Part shown: piece after piece, positions 9,118-16,816 of the stretch
How the letters are laid out: the number at the start of each line of letters is the position of its first letter
How positions within the stretch are numbered: position 1 is the first letter of the stretch
Assembly (NCBI GenBank): GCA_913020705.1
Contig: CAJWBY010000071.1
Location: 1-21,312, forward strand
From: an uncultured Colwellia sp.
GTDB taxonomy: Bacteria > Pseudomonadota > Gammaproteobacteria > Enterobacterales > Alteromonadaceae
DNA length: 21,312 nucleotides
Direction: 5' to 3'
Notes under the pieces: model-generated
Told to the model about the DNA's origin: nothing
Databases searched by the model: none
What the model saw: the letters and a program-made list of their open reading frames with translations, nothing else
Program-made: the position numbers and the translations under genes

Positions 9118-9143
9118 AAAGTAGGAGAGGTTACTCCTACTTT
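9118..9143 (-). terminator. Rho-independent terminator after hslU
   Basis: A perfect 10-base stem, AAAGTAGGAG / CTCCTACTTT, with a 6-base loop lies 9 bases past the hslU stop. On the minus strand it is followed by two further T residues, giving a five-T tail counted from the stem. It separates hslU from the DUF971 gene. Confidence 0.8.
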
Positions 9144-9152
9144 CTATTTCTA

Positions 9153-10481
9153 TTACAGAATAAATCGACTTAAATCTTCATTTTTAACTAACTCAGAAAT
9201 AGTCTTTTCTACGTAACTTTCATCAATAATAATGATTTCACCAGAACGTTTATCTGCATTAAATGATAAGTCTTCAATCAGACGTTCCATCATTGTATGT
9301 AAGCGTCTAGCTCCTATATTTTCTGTACTTTCATTGACTTGCCATGCAGCATTAGCTAAAGCTTGGATGCCATCTTCACTAAATGAAACTTCCACACCTT
9401 CGGTGGCTAATAAAGCGATGTATTGTTCTGTTAATGACGCATTTGGCTCTGTTAAAATTCTAACAAAGTCATTAGTTGTTAATGCTTGTAATTCTACACG
9501 AATCGGTAATCTACCTTGCAACTCCGGAATCAAGTCAGAGGGTTTTGCCATTTGAAATGCACCTGAAGCGATGAATAAAATATGGTCTGTTTTGATCATT
9601 CCGTGCTTAGTACTAACCGTTGAACCTTCAATAAGTGGTAACAAATCTCGTTGTACACCTTCGCGAGAAACATCAGGCCCAGAACTATCGCCACGTTTAC
9701 AAATTTTGTCAATTTCATCGATGAAAACTATGCCATTTTGTTCTACGGCATAAATTGCTTTCTCTTTGATATCTTCATTGTTAACAATTTTTGCAGCTTC
9801 TTCTTCCTGCAAGGCTTTAAAAGCATCTTTAATTTTTAGTTTACGTTTATTGGTTTTCTCATTCGACATACCTTGGAACATATTTTGTAGCTGAGAAGTC
9901 ATCTCTTCCATTCCTGGAGGAGCCATTATTTCAACACCCATTTGGCTTGCCGCTAAATCTAACTCTATTTCTTTGTCGTCTAATTTACGTTCTCGCAATT
10001 TTTTACGAAAAACTTGGCGAGTACTGCTGTTGTCAGCAGATTCATCGCTACCAAAACCGTCACGTGGTGGAGGTAATAATACATCTAAAATACGTTCTTC
10101 TGCGGCTTCTTCAGCTAAATGCTTAACGCGAGACATTTCTTGTTCTTTGGTCATTTTTATTGCCATATCCGCTAAGTCGCGAATAATGGTTTCAACTTCT
10201 TTACCAACATAACCTACTTCGGTAAATTTAGTTGCTTCAACCTTAATGAAAGGAGCGTTGGCAAGTTTAGCTAAACGGCGTGCGATTTCAGTTTTACCTA
10301 CACCCGTTGGGCCAATCATTAAAATATTTTTAGGGGTAACTTCAGTGCGCAACTCTTCATTTAATTGCATTCTGCGCCAGCGATTTCTTAAGGCGATAGC
10401 AACGGCACGTTTTGCATCACTTTGACCAATAATGTGGCTGTCTAATTCACTGACTATTTCACGTGGTGTCATATTCGACAT
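9153..10481 (-). CDS. hslU: HslUV protease ATPase subunit HslU (ClpY)
   Basis: HslU is the AAA+ unfoldase ring that feeds substrates to the HslV peptidase in the cytoplasm. The 442-residue length matches the family (443 in E. coli). Visible features are Walker A GPTGVGKT at residues 57-64, the GYVG pore loop at 90-93, the inserted I-domain at about 110-230, and Walker [12 protein letters not shown] near 250. The sensor stretch [13 protein letters not shown] and the C-terminal LSRFIL tail that docks into HslV are also present. The ATG at 10479-10481 has AAGGAATT just upstream. It lies 57 bases after hslV and is presumably cotranscribed with it. No anomaly seen. Confidence 0.98.
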   Translation of the reverse strand: MSNMTPREIVSELDSHIIGQSDAKRAVAIALRNRWRRMQLNEELRTEVTPKNILMIGPTGVGKTEIARRLAKLANAPFIKVEATKFTEVGYVGKEVETIIRDLADMAIKMTKEQEMSRVKHLAEEAAEERILDVLLPPPRDGFGSDESADNSSTRQVFRKKLRERKLDDKEIELDLAASQMGVEIMAPPGMEEMTSQLQNMFQGMSNEKTNKRKLKIKDAFKALQEEEAAKIVNNEDIKEKAIYAVEQNGIVFIDEIDKICKRGDSSGPDVSREGVQRDLLPLIEGSTVSTKHGMIKTDHILFIASGAFQMAKPSDLIPELQGRLPIRVELQALTTNDFVRILTEPNASLTEQYIALLATEGVEVSFSEDGIQALANAAWQVNESTENIGARRLHTMMERLIEDLSFNADKRSGEIIIIDESYVEKTISELVKNEDLSRFIL

Positions 10482-10538
10482 GATAATTCCTTAAGCATTT
10501 TTACTTATTTAATACATTTACGAAGCGGGAGTTGAGCT

Positions 10539-11057
10539 TTATAGCTCGTCAATCGTATGTTGATGATTCGTGAATACACAAATGTCGCCAGCGATTGTTA
10601 AAGACTTCTCAACAATTTCTTTAGCACCAAGTTCAGTGTTTTCCAATAACGCTGTGGCTGCAGATTGAGCAAAATTACCACCACTACCAATGGCAATTAA
10701 GTCATTTTCTGGTTGTACAACATCACCATTACCAGTGATGATTAATGAGGCAGTTTCGTCAGCAACAGCAAGCAATGCTTCAAGTTTTCGTAATGCACGA
10801 TCACTTCGCCAATCTTTAGCAAGTTCAACCGCTGCTTTGGTTAAATGCCCTTGGTGCTGTTCAAGTTTACTTTCAAATCGTTCAAATAAAGTAAAGGCAT
10901 CTGCTGTACCACCTGCAAAACCAGCAAGGACTTTGCCGTTATACAAACGACGTACTTTGCGAGCATTGCCTTTCATTACTGTATTTCCAAGTGAAACTTG
11001 GCCATCACCACCAATAGCTACTTTGCCATTACGTCTTACACATACGATAGTAGTCAC
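10539..11057 (-). CDS. hslV: HslUV protease peptidase subunit HslV (ClpQ)
   Basis: HslV is the threonine peptidase of the bacterial HslUV proteasome-like complex. The 172-residue product begins [20 protein letters not shown]. After Met removal Thr2 becomes the N-terminal nucleophile. The family stretches [66 protein letters not shown] and [14 protein letters not shown] are all present. The start is a GTG at 11055-11057, with AAGG about 7 bases upstream; no nearby ATG would preserve the catalytic Thr at position 2. It is the first gene of the hslVU pair and has a candidate heat-shock promoter immediately upstream. Confidence 0.98.
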   Translation of the reverse strand: MTTIVCVRRNGKVAIGGDGQVSLGNTVMKGNARKVRRLYNGKVLAGFAGGTADAFTLFERFESKLEQHQGHLTKAAVELAKDWRSDRALRKLEALLAVADETASLIITGNGDVVQPENDLIAIGSGGNFAQSAATALLENTELGAKEIVEKSLTIAGDICVFTNHQHTIDEL

Positions 11058-11092
11058 AATTAACCTTAAAATTTATTTTATCTATGGGGAAT

Positions 11093-11120
11093 AGATAAGG
11101 CTAATTATGACTTTTTCAAG
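11093..11120 (-). promoter_or_regulatory. Candidate sigma-32 (heat-shock) promoter for hslVU
   Basis: On the minus strand the sequence reads CCCTCCTTGAAA, whose CTTGAAA (11114-11120) matches the sigma-32 -35 element and whose C-rich lead-in is also typical. Thirteen bases later comes CCTTATCT (11093-11100), 6 of 7 or 8 positions similar to the CCCCATNT -10. A second, better -10-like CCCCATAG follows at 11082-11089, but it is 24 bases from the -35, which is too far. The element is between ftsN and hslV, 35 bases from the GTG. hslVU is a known sigma-32 operon in E. coli. Confidence 0.5.
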
Positions 11121-11144
11121 GAGGGGGCTAGATAAATATGGTTA

Positions 11145-11705
11145 TTATTGCCAAAGCCATATTTGACAACCATTAACATTATTGCTTTTTAACTTATGTT
11201 TATCTTTTTCTGCTTCACGTTTTCGTGCATATGGACCTAAAAATACTTTGTAATAAATACCTTTCTGGCCCTTTGATTCACTGATTTGAGATGTTAAACC
11301 CGTAAAAGCAATTGTCGCTTTTAATACTTCAGCTTGCTTTTCTGTTCTAAAAGATCCGCATTGCATTTTATATGGACCTTTGTTTTTAACTTCGTATTCA
11401 CCCACCTCAACCTCTTTACTTTTTAGGTTATCAACATAATCCCATTTTTCTTCTGGTGGAGCGGGTAATGCTATTTCTTGAGTATTTTGAGGTGTTTCTT
11501 TTACAATTTTTATAGGCACTGTTTGAGGTTGGTTATCTTTTATAGACCATAAGCCATAACTAAAACCTCCAATTAATAAAATAAGCAACAACAAAACAAA
11601 TTTGAATTTTAATGTCAAAATCGGTTGAGGAGCTGCTTTGGTTTTATAAGGGCTTTTCTTTTTATTTTTGTTCTGGGGACGGGAAACGTAATCTTGATGA
11701 GCCAT
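11145..11705 (-). CDS. ftsN: Cell division protein FtsN (SPOR domain)
   Basis: FtsN is the late divisome protein that triggers septal peptidoglycan synthesis through FtsA and FtsQLB-FtsWI. The 186-residue protein starts MAHQDYVSRP, the typical cytoplasmic FtsN start with an FtsA-binding patch. A Lys-rich stretch (13-23), one membrane span (about 34-52) and a short periplasmic linker follow. The linker contains LPAPPEEKWDYVDNL (80-94). This resembles the essential E motif of E. coli FtsN, whose key Trp, Tyr and Leu would be W88, Y90 and L94. A SPOR domain (about 108-186) that binds denuded glycan ends closes the protein. It is much shorter than the 319-residue E. coli protein because the linker is reduced. 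The longer frame starting at 11765 adds an unlikely sequence; no clear Shine-Dalgarno is seen. The order priA-ftsN-hslV-hslU supports the call. Confidence 0.92.
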   Translation of the reverse strand: MAHQDYVSRPQNKNKKKSPYKTKAAPQPILTLKFKFVLLLLILLIGGFSYGLWSIKDNQPQTVPIKIVKETPQNTQEIALPAPPEEKWDYVDNLKSKEVEVGEYEVKNKGPYKMQCGSFRTEKQAEVLKATIAFTGLTSQISESKGQKGIYYKVFLGPYARKREAEKDKHKLKSNNVNGCQIWLWQ

Positions 11706-11808
11706 GAAAAAATAATATACGGGGAAACATCTGCTAATTCTAACCAACTGGTAAAGAAATAACACTAGTTTAAACAGGAAAATTGTAACAGTGAGCCATT
11801 ACAGGTAA

Positions 11809-14025
11809 TTACCAGCTTAAATCGAGGGGATCTATATCGACAGTCCAGCGTACTTTTTTCTGCCATTCATTCTGAGGAATCGCATGAATAAGGCTATGAA
11901 CAGCCATATGAAGCTGTTTACGTGATCTAGCTTGAACAATTAAATGATAACGATACTTACCCGCTTTCTTTTCCATGGCTGCAGGCACAGGACCCGCGAA
12001 TTGACAACCTTCAAAAGAAAGCTCAGTTAATAACCTAAGAAATTTTTCCGGATAAGAAGGGTAATTTGCTTCAGCGCGAAAAAGAGCTTGATAACTAAAT
12101 GGTGGCAATAATGCATGTTTGCGCTCTGTTAATGCATATTTAGCAAAGTGAGGATAACCATTGTTCACTAAATCTTGTAATAAAGGATGTTCTGGAAAAT
12201 TGGTTTGGACGATGACTTTACCGGGTTTACTCTCTCGACCGGCTCGGCCAGCCACTTGCACTAATAATTGTGCCATGTGTTCAGCGGCACGAAAATCAAA
12301 GCTAAAAAGAGCGCCATCCACATCTAATACAGCGACTAACGTCACATCAGGGAAGTGGTGACCTTTGGCTAACATTTGGGTGCCAATCAATAATTGGTGC
12401 TTTTTATCACTGACTTCTTGTAATAATTTAGCGAGCTCACCTTTTTTACGTGTGCTGTCACGGTCGACTCTAACTGTGCTGTAATCTTCGAATAGTTCGC
12501 TAATATGTTGCTCTAGCTGTTCTGTGCCTTGTCCCATAGGTTTAATACGTACACTCCCGCAACTTGGGCATTGGTGTGGAATACGCTTTTGGCTACTGCA
12601 ATGGTGACAAATTAATAATTTCTGGCCTTGATGCAATGTATAAGGCTTATTACAACGTTGACAATCTGCTACCCAATGACATTCTTGGCAATTAATGGCT
12701 GGGGCGTAACCTCGACGGTTGAGGAATATTAATGCCTGTTCGCCACGTTTTAGTGTGTTTTCAATAGCCTTTTTCAACGTGCCTGATAGACCATGTTCCA
12801 TTTGCTGTTGAGCAACATCAATAAGTGTTATGGGCGATTCTGTGCTTTGACCAGGCCTCTTCGTTAATTGATGATATTGGTATTTACCCGACAGTGCATT
12901 TTGAAGTGTTTCTAGGCTGGGGGTTGCACTACCAAGTACAATAGGAATGTTTAACTGACCCGCACGTAAAATAGCAATGTCGCGTGCGTGATAACGAAAA
13001 CTATCTTGTTGCTTGAAAGAACCGTCGTGCTCCTCATCGACAATAATTAAACCTAAATGGTGTAATGGAGAGAAAACAGCTGAACGCGTACCAATAATTA
13101 TGGCTGCAGTACCGCGTTGTGCGGCAAGCCAAGTTTGTAATCGTTCTTTGTCATTTAAGCCCGAATGGTGCAAACAAATGGGTAAATTGAAGCGTTGCTC
13201 AAATCGACTGAGTATTTGTGGTGTTAAACCAATTTCAGGCACCAAAACCAATACCTGTTTACTAGCTGCTAAGGTTTTTTCCATTGCCTGTAAATAAACT
13301 TCGGTTTTTCCACTACCTGTTACGCCATCAACCAAGTGACAAGAAAACTGACCAAAGGATGATTTAACCGCTGAAACAATTACAGCTTGTTCAACGCTTA
13401 AGGTTAACTTTTCATTTTCGGCTAATGCCGCTTCATGATAAATAAAAGGTTCAGGCTTTTGAGTTTTTTCTTCAACCAATTCCTTATTTTTAAGCACATT
13501 TAATTGAGGTTTAGTAAACCCTAATGTGCGAATTTCTGCCCAGGTGATCCCTTGATGAGCTTTGATCAGAGTATATAAGGCTGCTTGTTTTGGTGCACGT
13601 TTTGTTATTTTTTCAAGTACAACAGTTTCTGAATATGCTTCATCAAATTGCTGACAATGCCAAGTCGTCGCCAACTCAATATTTGGTTGCTCGACTTGAC
13701 GAAGCAATACCGGAAGGGCGAGTTGCAATACATCCCCTATTGGGTGGTGATAATAATTTGCACAGCGTTGTAAAAATTTTAATAACGAAGGAGGGAAGCT
13801 GAACTTATCATTTACTAAACTAATAATAGGTTTAAGCTTTTTATCTTCAATTTCACATGTTGTGCTGGTACTTATGATAATGCCGATCACTTGTCGATGG
13901 CTAAAAGGAACGATAACACGAGAACCAATTTGAATATCTTCATCACTGATCGTTTGAGGAACAATATAAGTAAAGAGCTGACGCATGGGTACAGGAATAG
14001 CGACTTGAATATAACTAACCTGCAT
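11809..14025 (-). CDS. priA: Primosomal protein N' (PriA helicase)
   Basis: PriA is a 3'-5' superfamily 2 helicase that recognises stalled forks and starts reassembly of the replisome by loading DnaB through PriB/DnaT. The product is 738 residues from the ATG at 14023-14025 (E. coli 732). An upstream TTG at 14046 would add 7 residues that do not fit the family. The 3'-DNA-binding domain is at about 1-105. Walker A GVTGSGKT is at 234-241 and the DEEH box at 330-333. Between about 430 and 490 lies the paired zinc-binding region with CxxC pairs (CQEC, CQRC, CHHC, CPSC). Motif VI, QVAGRAGRES, and the C-terminal domain follow. ftsN follows 103 bases downstream with no clear terminator, and rpmE is divergent, as in E. 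coli. Confidence 0.97.
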   Translation of the reverse strand: MQVSYIQVAIPVPMRQLFTYIVPQTISDEDIQIGSRVIVPFSHRQVIGIIISTSTTCEIEDKKLKPIISLVNDKFSFPPSLLKFLQRCANYYHHPIGDVLQLALPVLLRQVEQPNIELATTWHCQQFDEAYSETVVLEKITKRAPKQAALYTLIKAHQGITWAEIRTLGFTKPQLNVLKNKELVEEKTQKPEPFIYHEAALAENEKLTLSVEQAVIVSAVKSSFGQFSCHLVDGVTGSGKTEVYLQAMEKTLAASKQVLVLVPEIGLTPQILSRFEQRFNLPICLHHSGLNDKERLQTWLAAQRGTAAIIIGTRSAVFSPLHHLGLIIVDEEHDGSFKQQDSFRYHARDIAILRAGQLNIPIVLGSATPSLETLQNALSGKYQYHQLTKRPGQSTESPITLIDVAQQQMEHGLSGTLKKAIENTLKRGEQALIFLNRRGYAPAINCQECHWVADCQRCNKPYTLHQGQKLLICHHCSSQKRIPHQCPSCGSVRIKPMGQGTEQLEQHISELFEDYSTVRVDRDSTRKKGELAKLLQEVSDKKHQLLIGTQMLAKGHHFPDVTLVAVLDVDGALFSFDFRAAEHMAQLLVQVAGRAGRESKPGKVIVQTNFPEHPLLQDLVNNGYPHFAKYALTERKHALLPPFSYQALFRAEANYPSYPEKFLRLLTELSFEGCQFAGPVPAAMEKKAGKYRYHLIVQARSRKQLHMAVHSLIHAIPQNEWQKKVRWTVDIDPLDLSW

Positions 14026-14119
14026 AGTGAACACTTTATTAACCAATAATTGTGCTTATTCTGCCGATTTGTCGCTAATATGCCAAGTACGATTTTGTAC
14101 AAATTCACCTTTAACACGA

Positions 14120-14149
14120 GTTATATGATAATTGTTCATTTTTTAGCAA
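14120..14149 (-). promoter_or_regulatory. Candidate sigma-70 promoter for priA
   Basis: The minus strand carries TTGCTA (14144-14149) and TATAAC (14120-14125), 5 of 6 to the -10 consensus, with an 18-base spacer. It lies about 95 bases upstream of the priA ATG. Its -35 is the mirror image of the one proposed for rpmE. Confidence 0.35.
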
Positions 14150-14173
14150 TTAGTTTCATTATGCTATTGCTAA
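14143..14173. repeat. Perfect 8-base inverted repeat spanning the two divergent -35 elements
   Basis: TTAGCAAT (14143-14150) and ATTGCTAA (14166-14173) are exact reverse complements separated by 15 bases. Each arm contains a TTGCTA reading outwards, towards priA and rpmE respectively. It could simply reflect two similar -35 boxes, or be a shared operator. Confidence 0.4.
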
Positions 14174-14195
14174 GCAAGGGGCGATCTATTAAAAT
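14167..14195 (+). promoter_or_regulatory. Candidate sigma-70 promoter for rpmE
   Basis: TTGCTA (14167-14172, 4 of 6) and TAAAAT (14190-14195, 5 of 6) are separated by the ideal 17 bases. Transcription would begin near 14202, giving a leader of about 75 bases that opens with the hairpin at 14203-14239. Confidence 0.4.
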
Positions 14196-14202
14196 TCGCC
14201 TC

Positions 14203-14239
14203 CATTATTTAACTCGTATGGTGCTTGGCAGCAATAATG
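14203..14239 (+). promoter_or_regulatory. Leader hairpin of rpmE, possible bL31 autoregulatory element
   Basis: CATTATT (14203-14209) pairs exactly with AATAATG (14233-14239). An outer pairing TCGCC (14196-14200) / GGCGA (14251-14255) is possible if transcription starts further upstream. Structured leaders that respond to bL31 have been described for gammaproteobacterial rpmE genes; whether this one matches that family model was not testable here. Confidence 0.3.
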
Positions 14240-14278
14240 ACTGACTAAGTGGCGATACGGCCTTATACAGAGGTTTCT

Positions 14279-14491
14279 ATGAAAGACGGTATTCATCCTA
14301 ATTACGTTGAGTTCAAAGCAACATGTTCTTGCGGTAACATCATTGTAACGCGTTCTACAGCGAAAAAAGATATTCACTTAGACGTATGTTCAGCATGTCA
14401 CCCATTTTACACTGGTAAGCAGAAAGCTGCTGAGACTGGTGGTCGTGTTGATAAATTCAACAAACGTTTTGGTGCTCTTAGCAGCAAGTAA
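14279..14491 (+). CDS. rpmE: 50S ribosomal protein bL31 (zinc-binding type)
   Basis: bL31 sits at the central protuberance of the large subunit and helps bridge to the 30S subunit. The 70-residue protein starts [10 protein letters not shown], preceded by AGAGG at a good distance. A frame-open ATG at 14249 would add ten residues without family support. Four cysteines, C16 and C18 (CSC) and C37 and C40 (CSAC), mark the zinc-binding C+ form rather than the zinc-free paralogue that Zur controls. HPFYTGKQK and VDKFNKRFG are family-typical. It is divergent from priA, as in E. coli, and ends in a strong terminator. Confidence 0.98.
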   Translation: MKDGIHPNYVEFKATCSCGNIIVTRSTAKKDIHLDVCSACHPFYTGKQKAAETGGRVDKFNKRFGALSSK

Positions 14492-14515
14492 TTTTGCGCT
14501 AAAATCGAAATGTAT

Positions 14516-14542
14516 AAAAAAGCGTCGCAAGGCGCTTTTTTT
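14516..14542 (+). terminator. Rho-independent terminator of rpmE
   Basis: An A-run plus GCGTC pairs with GGCGC plus a seven-T run around a GCAA tetraloop, with one G-T wobble. It begins 24 bases after the rpmE stop. Confidence 0.9.
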
Positions 14543-14597
14543 ATGTCTGAAAATCAAATAGCGTCATTAGAAATACTCCCCTGAATTCCTGCAACCG

Positions 14598-14619
14598 TAA
14601 ATAAAAATCAGTTTATTTA
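14598..14619 (+). repeat. A/T-only inverted repeat followed by a T-run, upstream of the ECF sigma gene
   Basis: TAAATAAA (14598-14605) and TTTATTTA (14612-14619) are exact reverse complements around a 6-base loop, followed by a run of T. Since the rpmE terminator lies upstream, it may be a weak attenuator or binding site, or chance in AT-rich DNA. Confidence 0.25.
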
Positions 14620-14690
14620 TCTTTTTTTTAAACCCTTTTCATAAATACTGTATCTTACTTTATATCAACACCATTACTGAGAGTTAACCT

Positions 14691-15281
14691 TTGGATAATC
14701 CGAAAGTTATTTACATTAAAAATCGGCCTGATAGTCCGCTAGTCGCTTCGCCAGAGTTAGTTGAAGAACAAGCGATAATCAGCAGAGCGCAACAAGGTGA
14801 TCAACTAGCTTTCTATCAACTTTATCAAAAGTATCATAGAAAAGTTTATGCTATTTGCTGGCGTATGCTGGCGGATAAAGACAGCGCAGAAGATGTTTGC
14901 CAAGAAGTGTTTGTGCAACTGTGGCAAAAAATATCCAATTTTCGTGGTGACAGTAAATTTTCCACTTGGTTACACAGTGTAACCAGCAATATTGTACTTG
15001 GGCATTTACGAAAACAGAAAAACTGGTTGCAACGTGTTTTTAGTATTGAAGACCAAACCATTCAAGATGTTGCAATAGAAATGGATGATACAAGTGAACT
15101 CACGGCATTAGATAAACACGTAGCACGGTTACCAGAAAGGGCTCGATTAGTATTTGTCCTGTTCGCTGTTGAGGGGTATCGCCATGAAGAAATTTCAAAA
15201 ATGTTAGATATGGCCGTAGGCACAAGTAAAGCGCAATACCATAGAGCAAAAAGTTTATTAAGAGAGTGGATCGAGATATGA
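14691..15281 (+). CDS. ECF-type RNA polymerase sigma factor (RpoE-like)
   Basis: This 196-residue sigma-70 family protein has regions 2 and 4 only. Region 2 is at about 35-105, with the AFYQLYQKYHRKVYAICWRM and DAED-like SAEDVCQEVFVQLW stretches and STWLHSVTSN for -10 recognition. Region 4 is at about 135-193, with LPERARLVFVLFAVEGYRHEEI and a helix-turn-helix ending in GTSKAQYHRAKSLL. An N-terminal extension of about 28 residues is unusual for the class but modest. The start is a TTG at 14691 with GAGAG about 8 bases upstream; the next in-frame Met is inside region 2. Its stop overlaps the next gene by 4 bases (ATGA), so sigma and anti-sigma are translationally coupled. The target regulon is unknown. 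DUF4097 at the end of the operon suggests an envelope role (inference). Confidence 0.92.
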   Translation: MDNPKVIYIKNRPDSPLVASPELVEEQAIISRAQQGDQLAFYQLYQKYHRKVYAICWRMLADKDSAEDVCQEVFVQLWQKISNFRGDSKFSTWLHSVTSNIVLGHLRKQKNWLQRVFSIEDQTIQDVAIEMDDTSELTALDKHVARLPERARLVFVLFAVEGYRHEEISKMLDMAVGTSKAQYHRAKSLLREWIEI

Positions 15282-15814
15282 GTAAATTATTGTCAGAGCA
15301 AAATTTGCAAAATAAAGTGGCTGAATTACCTGATGAAATGACACCGCAACGTGATTTATGGGCAGGTATTGAACGTGCAATTCAGACAAAGCAACAAGAT
15401 AAGCCGTCGTTTGATTCACCAAAAAAAGCAGCTTTTGTACCTACAGCATGGGCAGCATCAATCGTTGCAGCAGTATTGGTTACTTGGGTTTCTTTTTCCC
15501 CACAATTTTTAGATAAATCTGTAAATGTAGCGCAACAAGATAATTCGTCATTGAATTTAGTTATGGCTATGCAAGAGAATTTTAAGCAAACAAAACAAAC
15601 GATGTTGGTAAGCTTTGGTCAGCCAAAAGTTTCGGAGTTACCACAAGAAATTCAAGAAGAGTTAATAAAGCTTAGTTCTGCTCAGGCAACTATTGAGAAA
15701 GCGTTAATTGAAGACCCGAGTAATAATGATTTACTGAACTTATTACGCTGGACACAAAAACAAGAACTAGATTTATTAACCCAATTGTACAGCCCTAAAT
15801 GGCAAAGTATTTAA
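15278..15814 (+). CDS. Probable anti-sigma factor, single membrane span
   Basis: This 178-residue protein starts at the ATG at 15278, inside the sigma gene's TGA overlap, with GAGAG about 12 bases upstream; a GTG at 15266 would add 4 residues. The cytoplasmic N-terminus contains LPDEMTPQRDLWAGIERAIQ. Similar EMTPxRDLWxGIE segments occur at the start of anti-sigma-like partners of ECF factors. One membrane span follows at about 57-74, then a Gln-rich periplasmic part with helical stretches (about 85-178). No zinc-binding HxxxCxxC anti-sigma motif is present, so it is not a classical ZAS protein. The role is inferred mainly from gene order, coupling and topology. It is followed 24 bases later by the DUF4097 gene. 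Confidence 0.75.
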   Translation: MSKLLSEQNLQNKVAELPDEMTPQRDLWAGIERAIQTKQQDKPSFDSPKKAAFVPTAWAASIVAAVLVTWVSFSPQFLDKSVNVAQQDNSSLNLVMAMQENFKQTKQTMLVSFGQPKVSELPQEIQEELIKLSSAQATIEKALIEDPSNNDLLNLLRWTQKQELDLLTQLYSPKWQSI

Positions 15815-15838
15815 AATAACAAATATATAGAGGTAGTT

Positions 15839-16789
15839 ATGAGAATTTTACAAAAAGTTATTCCGATAATGTTATTTTCCGCAGCATGCTCAAGCTATGC
15901 GGGTGAACATATAGATAAGTCCTTATCCATGAATGACGTAAGTAGCGTCAATATTGAAAATTTACGTGGCAAAGTTACCGTTATAGGTTGGGACAAAGAT
16001 ACAATTTCTGTTGAAGGTGAATTAGAAGACGATGCAGAGGGTCTTATTTTCAAAAAGAAAGGGTCAAGTGTAAAAATTAAAGTCGAGCTGGACAAACACA
16101 ATAATAATTATTGGGGCAGTAATGATAAAGGATCTTTATTAACCATTCATATGCCAAAGAATATTCGTGTCAGTTTTGATGGTGTTTCCAGTGATATTAA
16201 TTTTGAAAACTTACATGCGAGTGCCGAAGGAAAAACGGTAAGTGGCGACATCAATGCGAAGAACTTGAGTGAACGTGTTGAATTGATTTCAGTCAGTGGC
16301 GATATCGACAGTAAAAACTTATCAGGAAAAGTGAGCCTTTCAAGTGTTAGTGGAAACATTAGAGACCGTCAGTCAAGTGGGCGTTTAAAATTACGAGTTG
16401 TAAGTGGTGAGATTGACGCAAAATCTACAGCGAAAGAAGTATCGATAGAAAATGTAAGCGGTGATATTGAAGTGTCACTGAGTAATGTTGATGAACTTAT
16501 GGTTTCGAATGTTAGTGGTGATTTTTCTGGAAGCTTATCGTTAAATGAAAACGGTGAGGTAAAAATGTCGAGTGTTAGTGGCCGTTTAGCGCTAAAACTT
16601 CAGAAAGGTGTTCAGGCAAGCTTTAGATTATCAGCAAATGCTGGAGGTGATATTATTAACAAAATCACAGATCAAAAAGCTCAAGAAGCTAAGTATGGTC
16701 CAAGCTCAAAATTACGTTTTGAAACAGGCAGTGCGAGTGCTAATGTACGTGCAAGTACAGTAAGTGGAGACATTATAGTTAGCCATTAA
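15839..16789 (+). CDS. Secreted DUF4097 family protein with 18-residue VSGD repeats
   Basis: The 316-residue protein has a signal peptide (residues 1-21) with cleavage likely after SSYA. The C17 nearby lacks a proper lipobox, so it is probably soluble in the periplasm or exported rather than a lipoprotein. After a short beta-rich head (about 25-110), a VSG(D/N/E)I-like motif recurs at 116, 134, 152, 170, 188, 206, 225 and 246, with the last copy at 308. The first six are exactly 18 residues apart. This is the repeat expected of a right-handed parallel beta-helix or adhesin-like fold, as in DUF4097 (putative adhesin) proteins. A good AGAGGT site precedes the ATG. It ends the sigma/anti-sigma operon. 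Function is unknown; candidates are envelope scaffold or stress effector. Confidence 0.85.
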   Translation: MRILQKVIPIMLFSAACSSYAGEHIDKSLSMNDVSSVNIENLRGKVTVIGWDKDTISVEGELEDDAEGLIFKKKGSSVKIKVELDKHNNNYWGSNDKGSLLTIHMPKNIRVSFDGVSSDINFENLHASAEGKTVSGDINAKNLSERVELISVSGDIDSKNLSGKVSLSSVSGNIRDRQSSGRLKLRVVSGEIDAKSTAKEVSIENVSGDIEVSLSNVDELMVSNVSGDFSGSLSLNENGEVKMSSVSGRLALKLQKGVQASFRLSANAGGDIINKITDQKAQEAKYGPSSKLRFETGSASANVRASTVSGDIIVSH

Positions 16790-16816
16790 CATATATTTTT
16801 CAGACTTTAAAAACAT

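Noticed and set aside
9232..10212. Several plus-strand frames opposite hslU
   Set aside because: They are antisense shadows of the well-conserved hslU gene and have no family resemblance or ribosome-binding sites.
11706..11765. Longer N-terminus for ftsN
   Set aside because: The added 20 residues are hydrophobic and unlike FtsN, whereas the internal MAHQDYVSRP is the typical start.
14026..14046. Upstream TTG start for priA
   Set aside because: It would add seven residues not seen in PriA; the ATG at 14025 fits the family start.
14120..14132. Zur-box-like GTTATATGATAAT upstream of rpmE
   Set aside because: It is close to the gammaproteobacterial Zur consensus, but rpmE here is the zinc-binding form that Zur does not usually control. 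The match overlaps the priA -10, and such AT-rich palindromes arise by chance.
15887..15889. Lipobox cysteine (C17) in the DUF4097 signal peptide
   Set aside because: The -3 position is Ser rather than Leu/Val/Ile, and an ordinary cleavage site follows at residue 21.
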